A DNA stretch of 11,698 nucleotides, taken from Parachlorella kessleri. Lineage: Eukaryota > Chlorophyta > Trebouxiophyceae > Chlorellales > Chlorellaceae. The notes under the pieces are model-generated. The model did not search any database. It was not told the origin of the DNA and saw only the letters and a program-made list of their open reading frames with translations. Shown here piece by piece: positions 1-6,967 of the stretch. The position numbers and the translations under genes are program-made. The stretch lies in contig BBXU01001497.1 of assembly GCA_001598975.1 (NCBI GenBank), forward strand, positions 1 through 11,698, written 5' to 3'. The stretch's first letter is position 1. Every line of letters starts with the position of its first letter.

Positions 1-173
1 AGGACCAGCGGTCCTAACCAGGGCTGCAAAGTTAGCGGACAGGCGCAGTCACATGATTAGTCATGCATTGAGGAGCTGGACAATGTCGGCTGCCCAGCCG
101 ACTGGCATTTCATCCGCTGGAAGCCTGGACGTCTGGAAGGCAAGGCTTAATTGCCCTGGCCCCCTGCCAGGGC
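1..173. repeat. cluster of four perfect short hairpins
   Basis: Four perfect inverted repeats lie within 173 bases. They are a 6-bp stem with a 3-base loop at 1-15, a 5-bp stem with a 4-base loop at 52-65, an 8-bp stem with a 2-base loop at 85-102 (GTCGGCTG/CAGCCGAC), and an 8-bp stem with a 5-base loop at 153-173 (GCCCTGGC/GCCAGGGC). The two 8-bp stems are the least likely to be chance. No function is assigned. They could belong to the 3' end of a gene or element to the left. Confidence 0.6.
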
Positions 174-193
174 CTGGGTTGTTTGCGGCCAGT

Positions 194-199
194 TATAAA
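194..199 (+). promoter_or_regulatory. TATA-like box
   Basis: TATAAA sits 268 bases upstream of the DNMT2 start codon in an otherwise GC-rich stretch. It could be a core promoter element with a long 5' UTR. The placement is only a guess because no transcription start is known. Confidence 0.2.
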
Positions 200-461
200 T
201 TCCTGCCATGCCCAATAGCATGTCATGTCTGGTGTTGCACGCGTCATGTTCATGTGTAACTGAAGTGGTCATGGCTCAGCTGGCCAGCCAAGCTGTTGCC
301 ATGCCCTGACTATCCAAGCTCAGATAGATATGGCGCCCTCCAAAGGCGTAGCAGGCAGAGCATTACAACCGGTCTTGGGACACCGCAGTTCATGCCGCAG
401 TTACCTCGACTAGCCCAGGATATACGATTTATGTATATGATACAGGTCCAAAGACGTAACA

Positions 462-1902
462 ATGACAGCACTGGAGTTTTACAGCGGCATCGGAGGTGGG
501 CCGACTGTAGCAAGCATGCAAGGCTATGCTACATGCGCAAGATTAGATACTTGGCAACCGTAGCATCACCTCACCCAAAAATTGCGTGCCATGCAGGCCT
601 CCATTATGCGCTTGACCAAGTCAGGCCAGGGGCCACGGTGGTGGCCTTTGACATCAACGACCTGGCTAACTCCGTCTATGAGCACAACTTTGGCACAAAG
701 CCGGTTCAGGTGAACACCCACGAACAATTGAAGAGCTGAATACCTGCAGCTCAGTAGGAGACTGAGAGTGCAGTTGCTGCTTAGGGAGGTCCATGTGCCA
801 ACAAGCCCTCCGCTGCCTGCAGACGAATATCAGCACTGTGACAGCCAAGCAGCTAGACAAGTGGGCGGCAGAGGTGTGGCTGATGTCGCCGCCCTGCCAG
901 CCTTACACACGGAGGGGCCTGAAGAAGCAGTCGGCCGACGCTCGGGCCACCAGCTTCTTAGGTATTTTGGAGCTCATTCCCAAACTGGAGGTAGGTTGCG
1001 GCTGATGTGGAGAAAGGTTTTTGGCTCGCTTGTTAGGGCTCGCTCGCTAGGCTTTAAAGATGTATGAAAGAATGGCAGCCGTGGGCTGGAGAATAGTGGG
1101 GCTGTGGACAGCACGAGGTTGGTAAGTAAGGTTTTGGCTATACATGGGCACTGGCTGTAGGGCAGGCTGTGGGGGCAGCTGATACGGAAGCATAGAGGGG
1201 GGGAACTGAGCGTGTGGTGAGGTAATTGTACACCCTGGCTTTTGTTGGCCCCCCTTGGGGAACTCGCGACAGCATTATCAGGTGGCGGTATACTGCTATA
1301 TTAAACTAGACTTCATATGTACGTGCAGCACCCGCCCAAGTACTTGCTGGTGGAGAATGTGGTGGGGTTTGAGACCTCAGACACTCGGCAGGAGCTGGCA
1401 GCCACGCTGCTGGGGGCTGGTTATGAGATGCAGGTGTGCTTGCGGTGACCTGCATGCACGCACGCATGTTGCAAATTGCCCTTGAACTGCAGGTGTTATG
1501 GCAGCACATGCAGGGTTTGTGTTGTTTTGTCGCAGGAATGTGTTTAATGTTTGTTCGACAGCTGGCGAGCGGCCCTCATTCTGGGTCCGTGGCAATGGCC
1601 CCCTCAAGCATTGCGCCCAACAGACAGCCACCAGGCACCCACACTAGGCTTGAACGGAAAGCAACGCCTTCATGTTCCTGTGTCGTGTGTGTCTCTTTGT
1701 CGCTGCAGGAGTTCATAGTGACTCCCAGCCAGCTGGGCATCCCCTACTCCCGGCCTCGCTACTTTGCACTGGCTAAGAGAGGTGGCGGCTTCCGGCTGCA
1801 AACGCCGCCAGTGGGTCAGGGGCCCTTGCGCCAGCCGCCCTCGCAGCTGCTGGCGGGTCACCGTTTGGCAATGCAGCGGCTAGAGCAAGGCACACAAGAA
1901 GG

Positions 1903-1941
<39 letters not shown>

Positions 1942-3441
1942 CCAGCACCAGCACCAGCACCAGCACCACTATGGCACAAGAAGTGCAGCACCGGAGTCTA
2001 GCGGGCACATGTGCAGCACAGCAGGCGCGGCAGGGAAGCAGCAGGCGTCAGCTCAGCCGTTGGTTGCGGCTGCACCCTCAGCTGTTGCTGCGCGGGTGCG
2101 GCCGCTGGGAGACTTCCTGGTTGCCAGCCCGGCTGCAGAGCTGGCTGGCGGGGTGAAAGCCAAGCTCCCAAACCTGTCAGGTCTTCTGCGGGCGGGAGCG
2201 GCCAACGGCAGGGGCGGCAGCCCCAAGTTGGAGCAAGGTCCCCAGTCCTCTGCACCTGGGGTTGCTGAGAATGGTACAACCTATAGGGCAGCAGGTGCAG
2301 CAGCTGTAGATGCAGCAGTCGAGGGTAACGAGGTGCAGCCAAGGGAGCAGGCGCAGCAGGTGGCTATGGAGGCCGGCCAGCTGGGGAATGCTTGGGAGGC
2401 TTTTCGGGTGCCGGAGGATGTTGTACGGAAGCATGGGCGTTGCTTTGACCTGGTGTCGGCTGAAAGCATTACGTGTAACTGCTTCACCAAGACGTATGGG
2501 CAGTATGTCAAGGTGAGTCGTGGCGGGTGGGCGATAACAGAACCACAGCTCAAGCTGCTGCTTCATTGTCATGCTATTGCAGTGCATCGGCAGCAGTGGA
2601 CATTTGGTGTACTTTCCTTCTCAGTGGGAGCAGCAGTGCCTGTGCTGCATGTTTGGCGTTGTGTCAGGCATACCTAGCACAGGGCACTTGGTGGAAGTCA
2701 TGCTTCAACTTGTATGTACAGTATGTCAACAGAGGTCAGCAAGGAGGAACTGGACGGGGCTGAATGCAGTTATTGCCAATGTTGAGTCAACTTATTTATT
2801 GAGGGTGGCAGGTAATGCGATCAGAGGGGAGGTACGGGTATACTGGGCTGACAGGGGTGTATGCAGTTACTTATTGTTGTTGTTGCCTGCCGCAGGGCTC
2901 AGGGTCTCTCATAGCCACCTCCAACCTACATGTACTCAGGGAGCTGGAGGAGGAGGAGCAGCAGCTTGCCGCTGGCGGTGGCCAACAAAGAGAGGCAGAT
3001 GGCAGTGTTGCTGCAGAACTAGCCGAGGGTGCCAGCAGAGCGGCCCAAGTGGGCTCACTAGTTGGAGGGGTGGGTGCTTCGGTAGGCGTCCAGGATGCTG
3101 AGGTCAACACAATGGCAGGGGCAGGAGGAGGAGCAGCGCCAGCGCAAGGGCAGCATGCAGAGCAGAGGCAGGGCAGGACGGGGCCAGCAGGGCTGGAAGA
3201 GGACCATGAGGCTAGCCAGCAACCCACCAGCGCGGGTGCCCCGGCAGCGCTCGTTAACTCGCTGCAGCTGCTGGGGCTGCGGTACTTCACTCCCAGAGAG
3301 ATTGCCAACCTGCACTCCTTCCCGGCAGACTTCAGCTTCCCGCCATCTGTCACGCTGCGGCAGCGCTACGCCCTGCTGGGGAACAGCCTCAGCGTGGCGG
3401 TCGTGGCGGACCTGCTGGCGTACCTCTTCCAGGAACACTAG
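462..3441 (+). CDS. DNMT2: tRNA (cytosine-5) methyltransferase, DNMT2/TRDMT1 family
   Basis: Six exons are inferred: 462-495, 597-709, 823-990, 1329-1433, 1709-2512 and 2896-3441, giving 589 residues. All introns are GT-AG and every junction keeps phase. Family members methylate C38 of tRNA-Asp using S-adenosylmethionine. Motif I is [14 protein letters not shown] (residues 4-17). The catalytic SPPCQP has Cys74, motif VI is ENV (114-116), and motif VIII is SRPRY (154-158). The DNMT2-type target-recognition signature CFTKTYGQY is at 398-406, motif [17 protein letters not shown] at 537-551, and motif [19 protein letters not shown] follows. ATG 462 is the first Met after an in-frame stop at 438 and gives the usual very short N-terminus. 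Family members are about 330-400 residues. The excess is two low-complexity inserts, at about 165-380 (Q12 then HQ repeats) and 424-528. Both lie between conserved motifs and remain open in frame. No catalytic motif is missing, so activity is plausible but inferred. Confidence 0.93.
1904..1969 (+). repeat. CAG/CAC trinucleotide repeat coding for a Gln-His tract
   Basis: Twelve uninterrupted CAG codons (1904-1939) are followed by four CAC-CAG pairs and two CAC codons, all in the DNMT2 reading frame of exon 5. They encode Q12 and then an alternating His-Gln tract at residues 206-227. The pure codon run suggests slippage and probable length variation between strains. Confidence 0.95.
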
Positions 3442-3644
3442 GGGGAGGGGTGAGGGGTGCTGGTACAAACCCTATATGGTACCTTGACGCTATTACAGGT
3501 TTTATGTGTTTCTGCTCACCTGTTTGCTCACTTCAGTTTAACACCGAGCATGTGTATCATAACCTTGCTGGCTGAATGCAATATTTTGCTTCCTCCGTTT
3601 GAGCTCCGTTGTCTTGCTTTACAGTGCCTTTTTTCCTGGGCTGT

Positions 3645-3649
3645 TGTAA
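3645..3649 (+). terminator. candidate polyadenylation signal (TGTAA) of DNMT2
   Basis: TGTAA is the common polyadenylation motif of green algae, normally 10-30 bases before the cleavage site. This is the only copy between the DNMT2 stop codon and the next gene, and it implies a 3' UTR of roughly 220-230 bases. Confidence 0.45.
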
Positions 3650-3754
3650 GATGTATCGCCCTGGCCGTTGCCACTAGGATTGCTTCGCCACGGTTCACCC
3701 GTGGTATCTTGAGGGGGCTGCCCTATGTGCCCTGACCTAATTTTTTTGGGTACT

Positions 3755-3786
3755 GGAGCTCCAAGTTTGACTTGGAGTTAAACTCC
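3755..3786. repeat. overlapping, mutually exclusive hairpins
   Basis: CTCCAAG (3759-3765) pairs perfectly with CTTGGAG (3771-3777). The second arm shares bases with another stem, GGAGT (3774-3778) pairing with ACTCC (3782-3786). GGAGCTCC at 3755-3762 is itself a palindrome. Only one of the folds can form at a time. No function is known. Confidence 0.5.
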
Positions 3787-3976
3787 CTTAGCCCTGCGAA
3801 GCACCTGAGAGACTTGGGCTGCTGAAATGGGTTTGAACTGCCAGAACATCATTCCACCAAGCCCTCCCGCCAGCGCCCCAGCCGTTTATCTTGTTCCTGG
3901 ACATCTTGAAGCAAGAAGCCCTGGCTTCTTGTAGAACATTCTTCTTTTCGTGGTGCTCGTCCCAATTAGGAGCACG

Positions 3977-5998
3977 ATGCTGGGCGCCAGCCTCTGCCAA
4001 CACACAGTTAGTAGGCATGTGGCACGCAACGGTAAAGGCAACAGAGGAAGTGGACGGTGAGTTATTTGCTGCATGATCAGTCTTCTTAGTCTTAGGTGGT
4101 GTAGCGCCTAACCCGTTCACAGGCACACTGCCAGGCCTGGTGCACATGACCCTGCAGGCTGCCCATGGTAGTGAAGGGAGCCCAGAGGTTGGAGGAAAAG
4201 CATAGTGCGCACAATCAGCAGTTACAACGGCAGCAGACAGTGCCACAAGACGAGGCTGGACCCAGCAGACGCCAGCTTTTAGGGGCAGGTCTGGCCTCGC
4301 TTGCCATGGCCGGGGTGGCCGCTGCCGCAGGGCCGCAGCCGGCCCAGGCAGCAGTAGGCGACCCTATAGCGCCAGAGGGCAAGACAGAAGTGGTACCGCG
4401 GGCGGCAGTGCAGGAGTTCACCCAGGCGCAGAAGCAGGTGCTGCAGAACAACCTGCGGACCCAACGCCAGAACAACGCACCCCTAGACTTTCCCAACTTT
4501 GTGAGGGAAGGCTATGACATGACAATAGTCGCAGATGGCTACCAGGTGAGCGTGCATGCCGTGCTGGGAGGCAACCTGTGGAGACTTGAGGTGGCGGAGC
4601 TGTTGCAGTAGCCTCAATCCTCTTAATGTTTTGTTTTGTAACTGCTGACTGCCATGATGTCTGAAGTACCGCAGGAAGGGAGTAGGGGGGCTGCCAGCCT
4701 GCATAAAGGGGACAGTAGCTAGATAGTTAGTGCATACGCTGGTATGGGGGTGCAGGCTATCACGTGCGTGCGGCGCAGGATTCCTCCATTCCTCATCAGT
4801 TGGTTACACGAACCTTGGAACCCACGGGACAGAGTGTGGATCCTGTATTGAGCTCGACACTGCTTCCTTTGCGCCTTGTCAGGTCTCTCCGGAGGGTCTG
4901 ATTTATAAGGACTTCGTTGAGGGGCAGGGCGAGCTGCCTGTTGATGGACAGGAGGTGACGTTCGACTACACTGCCTACAATGAGTCAGGTATGACTGTAC
5001 GGGTAAAGCGGCAGTCAAAGTGGTGACAGTGACGCTGGGTAAAGTGTCGGGTGAATTCAATGACCTTACAGGCATGCATGTAAGCAGCATGACGGCGCGG
5101 TCGGTGCCTCTGCTGTTACCAGGAAAGCCGGGTGCACACAACACACAGGCTGGCATGCCGTGCCTTCGCGAACCTGCAAGTCTGGCATGCCTAAGGTTGA
5201 AGTTGTTTGCATATATATGCAGCTGGGCTGATTGACAGCTCGTATCGCAAGGGGCAGCCGGCCAGGACGCGACTCGGCATCCAAGGCCTTATACCAGGCA
5301 AGCACCGCTTTCATGGTGTTCATGAGCTGTTTTGAGGAACTCTCTGCCCTGCAGCGCTGGTGTTGGCCAGCTATATATACCAGGGTGGTCAGCTCTGGCA
5401 TGAATACCTTGCTGGCAAGGGTCGGTTACCTGTCTCTTTCGAATGTGCTGTACTAACAAGTGTTGTGGTTGTGAGCCTGGCGTCGTGGCTGGCAGGTGGA
5501 GGGCGGTTTTTTTACCGTCAAGGTTGTTGAACACATGCTGTCAATAGGGTACAGCAGTTGTCTTCCGGTAATGCCCAACGACCTGCCGATGCCTTTGCAG
5601 GCTTTGAGCTGGGGATCAAGACCATGCGGCCTGGAGGCAAGCGCAGAGTGGTGGTGCCACCTGAGCTGGGCCCTCCCACCGGCCCAGCCACCTTCTTCAG
5701 TGCCAAGCAGTTTGAGGTAAGCATCGCTGGGCTAGAGATGTATTTTGACGTCGGCAGCACAAGAGACGTAGTGGGTGATTTCTCTATCCAGGACACATGT
5801 TGCGAAAGTCATGCGACTATGCTCGCATTTGCGTCATTTGCACTGGCTGACGGAGGCTAAGACGGTTTGAAGGCTCCTTCAGCAACCTACTGACCCGCAA
5901 GCTGTTGTTAACTGCAGGTTTTTGATGTGGAGCTACGAACAATAAAGACTTGCAGGCGGCAGCAGGTCGGCATGTTCAGCAACGTGGTGTGCGAGTGA
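3977..5998 (+). CDS. FKBP20-2: thylakoid-lumen FKBP-type peptidyl-prolyl isomerase, FKBP20-2 type
   Basis: Six exons are inferred: 3977-4056, 4158-4545, 4883-4988, 5223-5297, 5601-5716 and 5918-5998, giving 281 residues with all phases matching. Exon 1 adds a short Arg/Ser/Gly-rich stromal transit segment. Exon 2 carries SRRQLLGAG (63-71), a twin-arginine motif with a hydrophobic stretch, then PAQA with likely cleavage after Ala91. This is a bipartite lumen-targeting signal using the Tat route. The FKBP fold starts at about residue 160 (GLIYKDF) and includes VTFDYTAYNES, IDSSY, LIPGFELGIKTMRPGGKRR, PPELGPPTGPATFF and QFEVFDVEL. The position of FKBP12 Trp59 is Phe218, and the FKBP12 Tyr82 region is not conserved, so isomerase activity may be weak. 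Cys267 and Cys280 form a C-terminal pair like that of Arabidopsis FKBP20-2, a redox-active lumen immunophilin needed for photosystem II supercomplexes. Intron 4 uses a GC donor. Starting at the internal Met30 would lose the stromal signal. Confidence 0.88.
5298..5600 (+). other. GC-AG intron (intron 4 of the FKBP gene)
   Basis: The conserved family join LIPG-FELG requires splicing from CCAG/GCAAGC to TTTGCAG/GC, so the donor is GC. The GCAAGC context fits the strong consensus typical of GC donors. Using the next GT (around 5314) would insert about six foreign residues into a conserved loop. Reading through ends in a stop within about 12 codons. Confidence 0.8.
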
Positions 5999-6967
5999 GC
6001 CCCAACACGAGGGTGCTGCCCACAGACAGCACAGGGTGGGCGGCGGACGGCAGCGGGATCTGCATTGGACGAGCAGTTGCTGAAAGGAGTGCTCATTTCA
6101 GTCATAGGCCGTGGCAGGCAGGCTGTCGCCTCTGCTTTGAGGGCGGTGTGCGAGCGAAAGCTGAGGGCATGTGCCTGGTTGAGTGGTGCGCTAGGCAGCA
6201 GGTTGCCCTGGGCAGGAGAAGGACGTAGATGCCACAACCTTATGTAGCTGCTAGTCGTCCTGTCAGCGGAGGCATGAGTAACTCTGTGGAGCAGTAGGCT
6301 CGGACCTTGCGTTGTCGCATACCTGCTGGCAGTATTGGAGGAATCCTCTCCGTGATCGTCTCATGTCAGACTCTCAGGTGAAACGCACAATGCCCATCAA
6401 GACGCCCTTTCGTTGCTTAGTGGGCCAGGGATCGGATCCCATGTCAGATCCCTAGAATCAAGGGATTGCGCGTTTCTTGCTGTCTCCCACCTCGCTATCC
6501 CATCGACATTATTAAACCAAAGGACTCACGCCGCTTATCCAAGTTCTGCCAAGAAAGAAGAAGGTCTTACACGGGGTGAACTGATCTGACGCCTGGGCAA
6601 GGGTAGGTCTCAACGCGCAAGGCAAGGCGGTTCTTGACTATATCTACTGCGGCCTGCAACTGAGTGATAGACACGTCTGGCTGAGCTTCCATCGCGCATT
6701 CCACGTGCCGGCACTTTGGCACACCTCTGTGCTGTTGTTATCAGGCACATAGGTAGAGCTAGTAGGCTGCAATGCTGGCTTTACCGAGGTACAGAGAACC
6801 ACCTTGCAATTTTGGTTAAGCACCTTTGCCATCGTTGGCAGAGGTCCTTGTCGAGCAAGGCATCGGCTGGAGAGCACCCCTAGCTTCCCTTCTCCTCTTG
6901 CTGTAGCATACAGACGAGCAAGCTGAGCGGCATCAAGCCAGGGAGCTGCTCATAGACCAGCCAGACG
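5999..6967. other. intergenic region between FKBP and U-box genes
   Basis: This stretch is nearly 1 kb with no recognisable coding sequence on either strand. It should hold the FKBP 3' UTR and the promoter and 5' UTR of the U-box gene. No TGTAA was found in it, so the FKBP polyadenylation signal is unclear. An AATAAA at about 5940 lies inside the last FKBP exon. Two neighbouring hairpins sit at 6428-6466. The start codon at 6968 is preceded by an in-frame stop at 6953. Confidence 0.55.
6428..6466. repeat. two adjacent GGGAT/ATCCC hairpins
   Basis: GGGATC-G-GATCCC (6428-6440) is a near-perfect palindrome. It is followed by ATCCCT (6448-6453) pairing with AGGGAT (6461-6466) across a 7-base loop. 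The arms share the GGGAT/ATCCC core, so alternative pairings are possible. Function is unknown. Confidence 0.45.

Larger units (their letters stand above)
1..461. other. 5' flank of the DNMT2 gene, no gene recognised
   Basis: No open frame here resembles a known protein, and the longest (53-259 on the + strand) has no family motif. The stretch holds four short perfect hairpins (listed separately), a TATA-like TATAAA at 194-199 and a TGTAA at 255-259. TGTAA could be the polyadenylation signal of a gene lying to the left, or chance. An AT-rich patch at 421-440 lies just upstream of the DNMT2 start codon. It probably contains the DNMT2 promoter and 5' UTR, but no transcription start can be placed from sequence alone. 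Confidence 0.5.
3442..3976. other. intergenic region between DNMT2 and FKBP genes
   Basis: No coding sequence is recognised here. It should contain the DNMT2 3' UTR, with one TGTAA at 3645-3649. It also holds a run of seven or more T at about 3741-3747, a pair of overlapping hairpins at 3755-3786, and the promoter and 5' UTR of the FKBP gene. A minus-strand open frame from 4246 to 3788 overlaps the FKBP exons and shows no family features. Confidence 0.6.

Noticed and set aside
1436..2677. Single 413-codon open frame
   Set aside because: Only 1709-2512 is coding. The first 270 bases are DNMT2 intron 4 and the last part is intron 5. Both ends have good splice sites and the conserved motifs begin and stop exactly there.
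3683..3699. tRNA T-arm-like hairpin around GGTTCACCC
   Set aside because: It lacks the invariant loop A58, and no matching acceptor, D or anticodon arms are present.
4637..4641. TGTAA polyadenylation motif
   Set aside because: It lies inside FKBP intron 2, between well-supported exons, so it is unlikely to be the normal 3' end.
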